Source: Chloroflexota bacterium (GTDB lineage: Bacteria; Chloroflexota; UBA6077; FW602-bin22; JACPQP01). From it: 20,646 nucleotides of DNA. Positions 6,502 to 14,430 of the stretch are shown piece after piece. The position numbers were made by a program, and so were the translations under genes. Numbering within the stretch: position 1 is the stretch's first letter; every line of letters begins with the position of its first letter. The notes beneath the pieces are model-generated. The model worked only from the letters and a program-made list of their open reading frames with translations, did no database searches and was not told where the DNA came from. The stretch spans positions 1-20,646 of the forward strand of contig JACPQP010000065.1 of the NCBI GenBank assembly GCA_016190465.1, read 5' to 3'.

Positions 6502-9219
6502 TCACGGCATGCTCTCCGCCGAGCCGGGCCTGAGGACTCGCAGCTTCACGACCATCCCCTGCTCGGGGTGGCCCCGGATCGGGCAGTCCAGCGTGTAGAC
6601 ACCGGGAGGCAGGTCTACCTCCAGCAGGCGCGAGCCACCCGGGCCGAAGTTGGGCGTCCGGACCTCCACGCCGTTGCCGACGATGCGCAGGGCGTGGGCG
6701 GTCTCCCCGAGGTTCTCGGCCAGGAACCGGATCTTGCCGGACGGAACGACGTTCCGCGACAGCGTGACCTTCCACTCCGTGAGGTTGACGTTGACGTCTC
6801 GATCCTGCTCGCGCAGGCCCTGGGCGAGCGACGGCGTGGCGGTGACCACCGGCGGCCCCACCGTGGCGATGGCAGGCAGCGCCGCCGCGCCGGCCCGGCG
6901 GATCCGATAAATGGCGTGCAGGTCCGAGTAGTAGAGGGCGCCATCGGGTCCGGTCGCCACGTCCAGCGTACAGCCAGTCGTGACCGTCTCCTCAAAGACG
7001 ATCCGGTCGAAGCTCCCTGGCGCCAGGTGAACCCGGCGCAGTTGGCCCTGGTGGAAGTTGCAGTAGAACAGATCGTTCTGCCACTCGCGGATCGGTTCGC
7101 CCCGATAGAAGGCCAGGCCGACCGGTGAGATGACCGGGTTGAAGACGGCGATAGGATCGACCAGGTCGGGCCTCTCTCGGAAGCCCGACGGCGGCCAGCC
7201 GTAGTTGCCCCCCCGGACGACGAGGTTCAGCTCGTCGTTATCCCCCGGCCCGCTCTCGCCGGCGACGACTGCCCCGCTGATCGGGTGAAAGTCCAGGTCG
7301 AACGGGTTGCGAAACCCGGACGCCCAGATCGCAGCGTACCGATTGGTCTGCCCGACGAACGGGTTATCGGTCGGGATCGAGCCGTCGGGGTTCACCCGCA
7401 GGATCTTACCGGCCGGCGAGCTGAGATCCTGCGAAAGCCCCATGTCGCCCGTCTCGCCCACGGTGACGTAGAGCTTACCGTCGGGGCCGAAGCGGAGGCT
7501 CCCGCCGTTGTGGACCTGCCCGGAGGGGAGATCGCTGATGATCGGGGTGAGATCGGTGCCCTTGCCGTTGACGTCGGTGAGCCGGACGACATGGTTGGGG
7601 CCGTTCGTCGGACCGTCAGAAGTACCGCCATCGGCCACGGAGGTGTAGAAGGCGTAGAGGTAGTGGTTGCGGGCGAAGTCCGGATCGACGGCGATCCCCA
7701 GGAGTCCCGTCTCGGGCTGCCCGGCGACCGCGAAGTCGTAAAAGGGCTCGAGGCGCAACGTCCCCCGTTCGACGACGCGGATCTTGCCGGTGCGCAGCTC
7801 GGCGTAGAATAGCCGGCCGTCCGGCGCGAAGGCCATCGCCGCCGAGAACTCGGCCCCCGGAACGAACACCTCCTTTACTGTGCCCGGAGGCAGCCGCTCC
7901 ACGAAAGCGCCTCGTGGCAGCGGCGTCGGCGTGGGGACCATCGTGGGCGTCGGGCTGGGCTTTCCGCTGGTCGGCGTCGGCGTGACCGATCGGTTCACCG
8001 GGCCGGCAAACGTGACCGCCACCGGCTCCGGCCCGACCGGGACCGTTGCCACCACCCGACGCGTCGGGACGTCGATGACGGTGAGCGTGTCATCGCCGCT
8101 GCTCGCGACGTAGACGCGACCGCCGTCCGTGCTGAAGGCGACCCCCGCCGGCCGTGAGCCCACGCGAACGCGGGCGGCAATGGCCCCGGTCGCCAGCTCG
8201 ACGATCCACACCTCATCGGCGTCGCCAGCGGTGACGGCTACCACTCCACCGGGCCCGATGGCCGCGCTGGCCGGTCGGCCGGGGAGGGGGAGACGGCTGG
8301 CGACCTGCTGGGTGGTGGCGTCGACGCCGACGAGCTGGTTGAGCGTGTCGACCAGGGCGTACACCCGACTACCCGTCGGATCGGGGAGCAAGAGCGCGGG
8401 ACCGCCGCCGACCTCCACCTCTGCCCGGATCCCTCCCGAGCCAGCGTCCAACGCCCACACGACGCCGCTGCCGTGTCCGGCGACGTAGAGCACCTCGTTG
8501 CCCAGAGCGTGATTGCTCACCGGGCTCACGGGTGGAGGACCCGGAAGGACGGCAAGGGCGTGGGGGCGGCGAGGAATCCCCACCCCTTCGGTCTGGCGAC
8601 CGAGCTGCACCAGACCAAACGGGTCCCGGCTGGCCGTCTTGAGGAACGACACGCCGTTGCCATCGGCGAGGGCAACGTAGGCGCGGCTCCCATCACGGGA
8701 AAAGGCTACAGCGTGCGGCCCATCACGCAGCCGCTTCGAGCCCTGGCGCTCACCTTTTGCCAGGTCGACGAAGTAGATGTCGGACTCTCGCCGCCGACCG
8801 CTGAATACCCACGCGGTGCGGCCGTCCGGCCCGACCGTGATGGTGTGGGCCGGTACGCCGAGTGAGATCGTCCTGGTGATCTGGTTAGTCGTCGCGTCGA
8901 CGAGCGTCAGGCTCTGGTTGCGCTCACTGGCGACGAGGACGAGGCCGACTGGCGGAGCGGCTGGCGCCGCCGTCCGGCTCGGAGTAAACGTCGCGGCGAG
9001 TGTCGGTGAAGGCGCTGGTGTCGCCATCCGGTCGGGCTCACGAGTCGAGAGGCCGCCCGTGACAGCCCTCACCCCCTGCCCTTCTCCCGCGCTGCGGGAG
9101 AAGGGAGGTTCGCCGCCGCAGGCGACCAGCGCGAGGAGCAGCGCCCCCAGGATGGCTGGCAACCATCGCCTGGCCCTGGCCCTGGCCCAACCAGTGAGGC
9201 CCTCACCGACGAAAGTCAT
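6502..9219 (-). CDS. Three-module lipoprotein: YVTN propeller, glucose/sorbosone dehydrogenase-type propeller, cupredoxin
   Basis: The 905-residue exported lipoprotein has TM-like WLPAILGALLLALVAC with lipobox C34, then a Pro/Thr-rich linker. Residues 91-405 are a YVTN/NHL-type propeller with repeated strands such as VYVASSGDDTLTVIDV. A second Pro/Thr linker (412-436) leads to a soluble glucose dehydrogenase-like domain (445-775) with VHNGGSLRFGPDGKLYV (H570), GFRNPFDL (R637), GESGPGDNDELN and GGNYGWP, which match the PQQ-dependent family signatures. The C-terminal 805-895 is a cupredoxin with H842 and C879-X4-H884-X4-M889, a complete type-1 copper set. The likely role is surface oxidation of a sugar/alcohol with electron transfer to copper; substrate and cofactor are inferred. 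ATG 9219 has GAGGAG 9 nt upstream. An in-frame palindromic repeat encodes residues 37-52. Confidence 0.85.
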   Translation of the reverse strand: MTFVGEGLTGWARARARRWLPAILGALLLALVACGGEPPFSRSAGEGQGVRAVTGGLSTREPDRMATPAPSPTLAATFTPSRTAAPAAPPVGLVLVASERNQSLTLVDATTNQITRTISLGVPAHTITVGPDGRTAWVFSGRRRESDIYFVDLAKGERQGSKRLRDGPHAVAFSRDGSRAYVALADGNGVSFLKTASRDPFGLVQLGRQTEGVGIPRRPHALAVLPGPPPVSPVSNHALGNEVLYVAGHGSGVVWALDAGSGGIRAEVEVGGGPALLLPDPTGSRVYALVDTLNQLVGVDATTQQVASRLPLPGRPASAAIGPGGVVAVTAGDADEVWIVELATGAIAARVRVGSRPAGVAFSTDGGRVYVASSGDDTLTVIDVPTRRVVATVPVGPEPVAVTFAGPVNRSVTPTPTSGKPSPTPTMVPTPTPLPRGAFVERLPPGTVKEVFVPGAEFSAAMAFAPDGRLFYAELRTGKIRVVERGTLRLEPFYDFAVAGQPETGLLGIAVDPDFARNHYLYAFYTSVADGGTSDGPTNGPNHVVRLTDVNGKGTDLTPIISDLPSGQVHNGGSLRFGPDGKLYVTVGETGDMGLSQDLSSPAGKILRVNPDGSIPTDNPFVGQTNRYAAIWASGFRNPFDLDFHPISGAVVAGESGPGDNDELNLVVRGGNYGWPPSGFRERPDLVDPIAVFNPVISPVGLAFYRGEPIREWQNDLFYCNFHQGQLRRVHLAPGSFDRIVFEETVTTGCTLDVATGPDGALYYSDLHAIYRIRRAGAAALPAIATVGPPVVTATPSLAQGLREQDRDVNVNLTEWKVTLSRNVVPSGKIRFLAENLGETAHALRIVGNGVEVRTPNFGPGGSRLLEVDLPPGVYTLDCPIRGHPEQGMVVKLRVLRPGSAESMP
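9066..9105. repeat. Palindromic repeat inside the lipoprotein gene
   Basis: CCCTTCTCCCGC (9079-9090) and GCGGGAGAAGGG (9094-9105) form a perfect 12-bp stem with a 3-nt loop, preceded by CCCTCACCCCCTG. The minus-strand frame reads through it as EPPFSRSAGEGQGVRA, right after the lipobox. A related CCCTCACC...CCCCTC-TCCC-GAGGGG element lies at 20527-20554. Confidence 0.85.
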
Positions 9220-9352
9220 GTCTGCCCACTCCTCAGGGGGCCGAGAGCAAGGTTGAGAGCCCGCCTCCATCCGAATAGCCCCTGAGGTAGTGGCCCGGGG
9301 CGCTGCCAGGCGCAATTGACACGAGACCGTCACGGGGCCGACTGACGACTGA

Positions 9353-9366
9353 GCGGACACGTCCGC
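9353..9366. terminator. Short palindrome downstream of the metallolyase gene
   Basis: GCGGACACGTCCGC forms two 6-bp arms around AC, 37 nt past the stop of the metallolyase gene. No T-run follows on the minus strand, so termination is only a possibility. The rest of the 183-nt gap (9220-9402) shows no gene and no convincing promoter for the lipoprotein. Confidence 0.25.
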
Positions 9367-9402
9367 GGGGATCAGGAGCAAGAGGGGTGCCGTGCATGAC
9401 TG

Positions 9403-10614
9403 CTACTCGATCGGAGAGGCCCCCTCTTCCTGGGCGATCGCCAGGAACTCCTCATCCGTGAGGGGACGGTGCGCGGCCACCCCGGCCCGCTGGCTCCGGA
9501 GGAGGATGGCCTGGAGCTGCTGGGCCGACGCTCCCAGGCCGAACTCCGCCAACCGCTGCTTCACCGCCCCCAGGTCGCTCCACTTGCCGATCACCAGCCG
9601 GGGACCGCGGCCGATCACCTCGGGCTCGTAGGGGAAGGCGTAGGCACGGGCGCCGCCAGCCGCCAGCGCGGCCAGCGTCCCCCACTGCTCGTAGGCGAAC
9701 GCCCCCTGTCCGACCACCGGCTTGAAATAGCCGTTGGGCAGGCCGGAGATCTCCTCGACCAGTCGGGCGAGGCCGGGCAGGAGCTCCAGCCGCACCCCCG
9801 TGTCCACTCCGTAGAGCACCTCGAGCGCCATCACGACCTCGTCGAGCGCGGCGTTGCCCGCGCGATACCCGACCCCGTTCACCGACACGTTCAAGGCGTC
9901 GGCCCCACCGTCGTAGGCTGCCAGCACGTTGGCAGTGGCCAACCCGAAGTCGTTGTGGCAGTGGACCTCGACTCCCAGGCGGGTCCAGCTCTTGAGCTGC
10001 CGCACCAGATAGGTGATCGTGGCAGGGCGAGCGACCCCCTGGCTGTCCACCACCGTGACCGCGCTCGCGCCTTCCCTCTCGGCCGCCTGCGCCGCGGCCC
10101 GGAGGTGCTCGAGACTGGCTCGGGTCGATTCCGGCAGGAAGAGATTGACCACGGCCCCGGCCTCGCGAGCTGCTCGCACCGCGCTGAGCATCTCGTCCAG
10201 CAACGCCTCGCGGTCGCGGTTGGACACGTGCCGCTGGTGAACCTCGCCGATGCGGTACCACACCATCACGTGTCTCACGCCGAGGTCGAGGGCGCGCTCC
10301 ACCCGGCCCGGCCGCCAGGTCACGTAGAGGTCCAGGTCCAGCTTCCGCCGCACGATCGCCCGCACCGTCTCAAGCCAGCCCGGCACCGTGAGGAACAACT
10401 CCATCCGCCGGATGCCCGCGCGGGCCAGCGCCTCGGCGATTCGGACCTTGTCCGCGACGGAAAAGGCGAGGTCGGCGCACTCCTCGCCGTCGCGCACGGT
10501 GATGTCGTGGAGCGCCACCCGGCGGGGCGGCACGGCGATCGCCGGATCGAAGTTGTGCTGGCTCGCCGCCCAGTAAGGTGTGAGCCAGGGCTGCTCGGGG
10601 TTGCGTGTTACCAT
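9403..10614 (-). CDS. DRE-TIM metallolyase, isopropylmalate/homocitrate synthase family
   Basis: The 403-residue TIM-barrel enzyme is of the HMGL-like family, which joins or cleaves acyl-CoA or pyruvate with a 2-oxoacid using a divalent metal. The sequence shows HDITVRDGEE (36-45, with the R41-D42 pair in place of the usual DTTLRDGEQ) and the metal-ligand motif HCHND (218-222) followed by FGLATANVLAAYDGGADALNVS. Typical GNA and substrate-loop features follow (NGVGYRAGNAALDE). The strand after the first helix reads MELFLTVPGW instead of the common IEVGFP, so the substrate may be unusual. There is no C-terminal leucine-feedback domain as in LeuA. ATG 10614 has GGAGGG 7 nt upstream. The gene is divergent from hyuA, and no leucine, lysine or NifV partners lie nearby. 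The substrate is unknown. Confidence 0.8.
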   Translation of the reverse strand: MVTRNPEQPWLTPYWAASQHNFDPAIAVPPRRVALHDITVRDGEECADLAFSVADKVRIAEALARAGIRRMELFLTVPGWLETVRAIVRRKLDLDLYVTWRPGRVERALDLGVRHVMVWYRIGEVHQRHVSNRDREALLDEMLSAVRAAREAGAVVNLFLPESTRASLEHLRAAAQAAEREGASAVTVVDSQGVARPATITYLVRQLKSWTRLGVEVHCHNDFGLATANVLAAYDGGADALNVSVNGVGYRAGNAALDEVVMALEVLYGVDTGVRLELLPGLARLVEEISGLPNGYFKPVVGQGAFAYEQWGTLAALAAGGARAYAFPYEPEVIGRGPRLVIGKWSDLGAVKQRLAEFGLGASAQQLQAILLRSQRAGVAAHRPLTDEEFLAIAQEEGASPIE

Positions 10615-10656
10615 CGTGAAGCCCTCCAGACGGGTGTGTTGTCGACTTGGTCACTC

Positions 10657-10685
10657 AGTGTAGCGCATCCATCGCGGGACAAGAA
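10657..10685 (-). promoter_or_regulatory. Promoter for the metallolyase gene
   Basis: On the minus strand, TACACT (10657-10662) is a good -10 and TTCTTG (10680-10685) a weak -35, separated by 17 bp. A start near 10650 gives a leader of about 36 nt with a Shine-Dalgarno site. It sits inside the possible extended N-terminus of the divergent hyuA, which favours the shorter hyuA start. Confidence 0.45.
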
Positions 10686-10751
10686 GATACGTTCGCGCAG
10701 CGACGGGGTCGGAACCCGAACACCCCGCTCACCCGCGATTCTGCGCTATGC

Positions 10752-12905
10752 GTGGGCATCGACATCGGCGGCACGTTCACCGATCTGGTCCTGACCGGGC
10801 CCGCGGGCGAGGTGGTCGTCGAGAAGACGCCCTCGACGCCGCACGACTACGGCCAGGGCATCGTGGTGGGCCTCCGGGCGCTGCTTGGACGCGCTGGGCT
10901 GGCGGGTCAGGACCTGGGTGAGCTGGTCCACGGCACGACGGTCGCGACGAACGCCGTGCTGGAACGCAAGGGGGCCCGAACCGGACTGCTGACAACTCGC
11001 GGCTTTCGCGACATCCTCGAGCTGCGTCGACTGCGGATGCCGCGACTCTACGACCTCACCCGGGAGAAGCCTCCGCCGCTGGTGCCCCGTAGGGGCAGGC
11101 ACGGGGGCCTGCCCCTACGGTTTGAAGTCGACGAGCGGCTCGACCATCTCGGCCAGGTGGTCCGACCGCTCGACGAGGCCAGCGTTGTCCGCGCGATCGC
11201 GGGGCTGGTCGATCAGGGCGTCACGTCGATCGCCGTGTGTCTCCTGCACTCGTACGCCAATCCGGCCCACGAGCAGCGCGTCGGCGAGCTGATCTGGGAG
11301 CGCGCACCGGGCGTACACGTTTCTCTCTCGAGCGACGTGCTGCCGGAGATCCGCGAGTACGAGCGCACCTCGACGACGGCGATCAACGCGGCCATCGCGC
11401 CGGTGGTGCGGGGCTACCTCGACTCGCTTGCCAGTGGGCTGCGCGAGCTGGACGTCCGCGCGCCGCTGCTGCTGATGCAGTCGAACGGTGGGATCATGAC
11501 AGCGCGAGCGGCGACGGCGTTGCCGATCCACCTCATCGAGTCGGGGCCAGCGGCGGGCGTGGTCGCCGCGCTTGCGCTCGGCCGGCAGACCGGCCGGCGC
11601 AACTTGATCACACTGGACATGGGTGGCACGACGGCCAAGGCCTCGATCGTCGAGGATGGCGCGGCGCTCCAGGTGCCCGAATACGAGGTCGGCGGCGGGA
11701 TCAGCGTCGGCAGTCGGCTCAACCGGGGCGGCGGCTACGCCTTGCGAGTGCCGGCCATCGATATTGCCGAAGTGGGGGCCGGCGGGGGCAGCCTCTGCCG
11801 GGTCACCAGGGGCCCGGCGCTGCGGGTCGGGCCAGAGAGCGCCGGCGCGGCGCCCGGGCCAGTCTGCTACGGCGCGGGCGGCGCGGTGGCAACGCTGACC
11901 GACGCGAACGTGGTCCTCGGCTACCTCAACCCCGAATACCTGGTGGGTGGGGCGCTGCGCGTCGACGCGGCTGCGGCCCGTCGGGCGCTGCATGCCCAGG
12001 TGGCGGAGCCGCTCGGCCTGGACCTCCTGGCGGCGGCCCACGGTGTCCACCTCCTGGCCAGCGCCAGCATGACGCGAGCCATCCGGGCCGTAACGATCGA
12101 GCGGGGACGCGACCCGCGCGGCTTCACACTGGTCGCCTTTGGCGGCAACGGGCCGGTCCACGCTGTCGCCGCGGCGGAGGAACTGGGTATCCGCGAGGTG
12201 CTCGTGCCGCCGTCGCCCGGCCTGTTTAGCGCTTTCGGGCTATTGGTGGCTGAGACCGAGCACCACTACGTCCGCACGTACAAGCGGCGGGTGGACGCGC
12301 TTGACGCCACGGAGCTGGCGGCACGGCTTGCCGCGCTCCGCGACGAGGCGCTCGCCGATCTGACCGGCGAGGGCTACAGTCCGGAGCGGGTTGCGCTGCT
12401 CTGGTACGCGGACCTTCGCTACGTCGGGCAATCGTCCGAGCTGCGCCTGCCGCTCAATGTGTATCAGGAGGTTCTTGAAGGTCCTGGGGACACCCCAAAC
12501 CCCGCCAGGACGGGCTGCGCCCTTCCTGGACCTTCCCGAGACGATCGTGAGCTTTCTCCGACCTGCTTGGCCGCCGATGGCCTGCCGATGCTGGGGCCGG
12601 AGTTGGTCGAAGCGTTCGGGCGCGAGCACGAGCGCACCTACGGCCACCGGGCGAAAAGCGATCCGGTCGAGCTGGTAAACCTGCTTGCACCTGATCCCCG
12701 ATCCCCGACCCCCGATACCCGCTCCGTGTACTTCGGTCCGACTCACGGCCTCCGGCGGACGACGGTCGTCAGGCGCGACGCTCTCGACGCCGAAGTCCGG
12801 GCCGGCCCGCTCATCGTGGAGGAGTACGACGCCACCACGGTGGTGCCGCCGGGCTGGGGAGCGCGGCTGGCCGAGCGAGGGAACATCGTGCTGACGCGGT
12901 TGTGA
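10752..12905 (+). CDS. hyuA: Hydantoinase/oxoprolinase family subunit A
   Basis: ATP-dependent amidohydrolase subunit of the HyuA / N-methylhydantoinase A / 5-oxoprolinase type, expected to work with the adjacent B subunit in the cytosol. The 717 residues begin at VGIDIGGTFTD (phosphate loop, 1-11), followed by VHGTTVATNAVLERKGA, LRRLRMPRLYD, the MGGTTAKASI actin-like loop, GGGSLCRV, FGGNGPVHA and a C-terminal EEYDATTVVPPGW. The GTG at 10752 fits the family start but has no Shine-Dalgarno site; TTG 10647 would add 35 unlike residues. Three repeat tracts are translated in frame: residues 112-123, 577-607 and 647-657, the last two within the usually variable C-terminal region. The frame stays open, but function could be impaired. 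The substrate is unknown. Confidence 0.8.
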   Translation: MGIDIGGTFTDLVLTGPAGEVVVEKTPSTPHDYGQGIVVGLRALLGRAGLAGQDLGELVHGTTVATNAVLERKGARTGLLTTRGFRDILELRRLRMPRLYDLTREKPPPLVPRRGRHGGLPLRFEVDERLDHLGQVVRPLDEASVVRAIAGLVDQGVTSIAVCLLHSYANPAHEQRVGELIWERAPGVHVSLSSDVLPEIREYERTSTTAINAAIAPVVRGYLDSLASGLRELDVRAPLLLMQSNGGIMTARAATALPIHLIESGPAAGVVAALALGRQTGRRNLITLDMGGTTAKASIVEDGAALQVPEYEVGGGISVGSRLNRGGGYALRVPAIDIAEVGAGGGSLCRVTRGPALRVGPESAGAAPGPVCYGAGGAVATLTDANVVLGYLNPEYLVGGALRVDAAAARRALHAQVAEPLGLDLLAAAHGVHLLASASMTRAIRAVTIERGRDPRGFTLVAFGGNGPVHAVAAAEELGIREVLVPPSPGLFSAFGLLVAETEHHYVRTYKRRVDALDATELAARLAALRDEALADLTGEGYSPERVALLWYADLRYVGQSSELRLPLNVYQEVLEGPGDTPNPARTGCALPGPSRDDRELSPTCLAADGLPMLGPELVEAFGREHERTYGHRAKSDPVELVNLLAPDPRSPTPDTRSVYFGPTHGLRRTTVVRRDALDAEVRAGPLIVEEYDATTVVPPGWGARLAERGNIVLTRL
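11087..11120. repeat. GTAG-type palindrome inside hyuA
   Basis: CCGTAGGGGCAGGC (11087-11100) and GCCTGCCCCTACGG (11107-11120) form a perfect 14-bp stem with a 6-nt loop. The unit from GTAG to CTAC (11089-11118) is 30 nt, exactly ten codons, read as RRGRHGGLPL. Its plan matches the intergenic GTAG palindromes at 1434-1519. Confidence 0.9.
12480..12570. repeat. 91-bp repeat, copy inside hyuA
   Basis: This stretch matches the reverse complement of 20556-20646 without gaps, about 78 of 91 bases by hand alignment. The core hairpin pairs CCAGGACGGGC (12505-12515) with GCCCTTCCTGG (12519-12529), with one mismatch. The first 50 or so bases are best conserved. It is read in frame as GPGDTPNPARTG and onward. 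Confidence 0.9.
12690..12722. repeat. Heptamer tract inside hyuA
   Basis: GATCCCC, GATCCCC, GACCCCC and GATACCC follow each other in tandem, translated as PDPRSPTPDTR. The same heptamers form the intergenic tract at 1709-1744. Confidence 0.75.
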
Positions 12906-13252
12906 CGAGGCGATGAGATGATCCGCGACGACCCCATCACCTTCGAGCTGGTCAAGAACGGGCTGAGCGCCATCGTCGACGAGATGGCGCTGACCATGGT
13001 GCGGACAGCGTACTCGGCTAACCTGAAGAAACCGATGGACCTCTCGACCGCCTTCTGCGCCACCGACGGGCAGCTCCTGGCGCAGGGGCTCACACTGCCG
13101 CTGCACCTGGGCTCGATCCCCGACGCGCTGGCGGCGGTGCGGGCGCGCTATGGCAACGCGATCCGGCCGGGCGACGTCTTCATCCTGAACGACCCCTACG
13201 AGGGTGGGACGCATCTGCCGGACCTCTTCGTCATCGAGCCGGTGTTCGTCCC

Positions 13253-13272
13253 GGTTCTCATGCATGAGAACC
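13253..13272. repeat. 20-bp perfect palindrome inside hyuB
   Basis: GGTTCTCATGCATGAGAACC is a perfect self-complement. It lies in a 36-nt segment (13251-13286, 12 codons, read PVLMHENLLEGV) with GTC immediately before it (13248-13250) and as its last codon (13284-13286), as a 3-bp duplication would leave. From memory, HyuB proteins run almost directly from VFV to a DG..RLAGF segment at this place. Confidence 0.7.
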
Positions 13273-14430
13273 TGCTTGAGGGCGTCGACGGACATGGGGA
13301 GCACCGTCTAGCGGGGTTCGTGGCCACCTGCGCGCATCACAGCGACATCGGCGGGCGGGTCGCCGGCGGGAATGCCTGCGACTCGACCGAGATCTACCAG
13401 GAGGGGCTGCGCATCCCACCGCTCCGGCTCTACGACCGCGGTACGCCCGACGAGGCGCTCTTTCGACTGCTCGAGGCGAACGTCCGGGTGCCGGTGATGG
13501 TGCTCGGCGACCTGCGGGCACAGCTCGCCGCCTGCCACATCGGCAAGGCTGGGCTTCACCAGCTTGTCACCCGCTACGGCCTGCGGACGCTGGAGGGCCA
13601 CTTCCGCGCGCTCCTCGACCACACCGAGCGCCTCGCCCGCGCCGCGATCGCGCGTTGGCCCGACGGCCGCTACACCTTCACCGACTTCATCGATGTCGAC
13701 GGCATCGACGCCGAGCCGATCCCGATCACCGTGGCGATCATCGTCGACGGCGACACGCTTGTCGCCGATTTCACGGGAACTGCGCCACAGGTGAAGGGAG
13801 CGATCAATTCGCCGCTGCCCTTCACCAAGTCCGCGGTCTACGCCTGCGTGCGCTGCCTGATGGAGCCGGACATCCCCAACAACGAAGGCTACTTCCGGCC
13901 GATCCGCGTCCGCGCGCCGGCCGGGACGGTGGTGAACCCGGTCCTCCCGGCACCGGTGGCCGCCCGGGGGCTGACCGGCTTCCGATTGGCGAACGTGTTG
14001 ATGGGCGCGCTGGCCCAGCTCGCGCCGGAGCAGGTGCCGGCCGCCGAGGTTGGCGGCGACACCGGGATCACGTTCGGCGGCTATGACGCCCGGCGCCGGC
14101 CGTTCGTCTTCCTGGAGTTCCTCTTCGGCTCGTGGGGCAGGCGGCCCGACCGCGACGGCGTCGATGGCAACTCGAGTATCGTCCGTTCACTTCTCGAACA
14201 ACCCGATCGAAATCGTGGAGGCCGAGCAGCCGCTCCGGATTGAGCAGTACGGGTTCGTCCCTGACACCGGTGGGCCCAGCCGGCACCGCGGCGGCCTGGC
14301 GCTGGTGCGCGACTACCGCTGTCTGGCCGAGGAGGCGGTGCTCCAGATCCGCGCGGACCAGCACCGCTTCGGCGCCTACGGCCTGGCGGGCGGAAAGCCG
14401 GGGACGCCTTCGCGCAGCGTGCTGAATCCC

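Noticed and set aside
10647..10751. N-terminal extension of hyuA from TTG 10647
   Set aside because: The extra residues resemble no HyuA start, there is no ribosome-binding site, and the region contains the divergent promoter.
14170..14200. Programmed frameshift in hyuB
   Set aside because: No slippery heptamer, no in-frame stop at the shift point and no strong downstream structure; mutation or sequence error is simpler.
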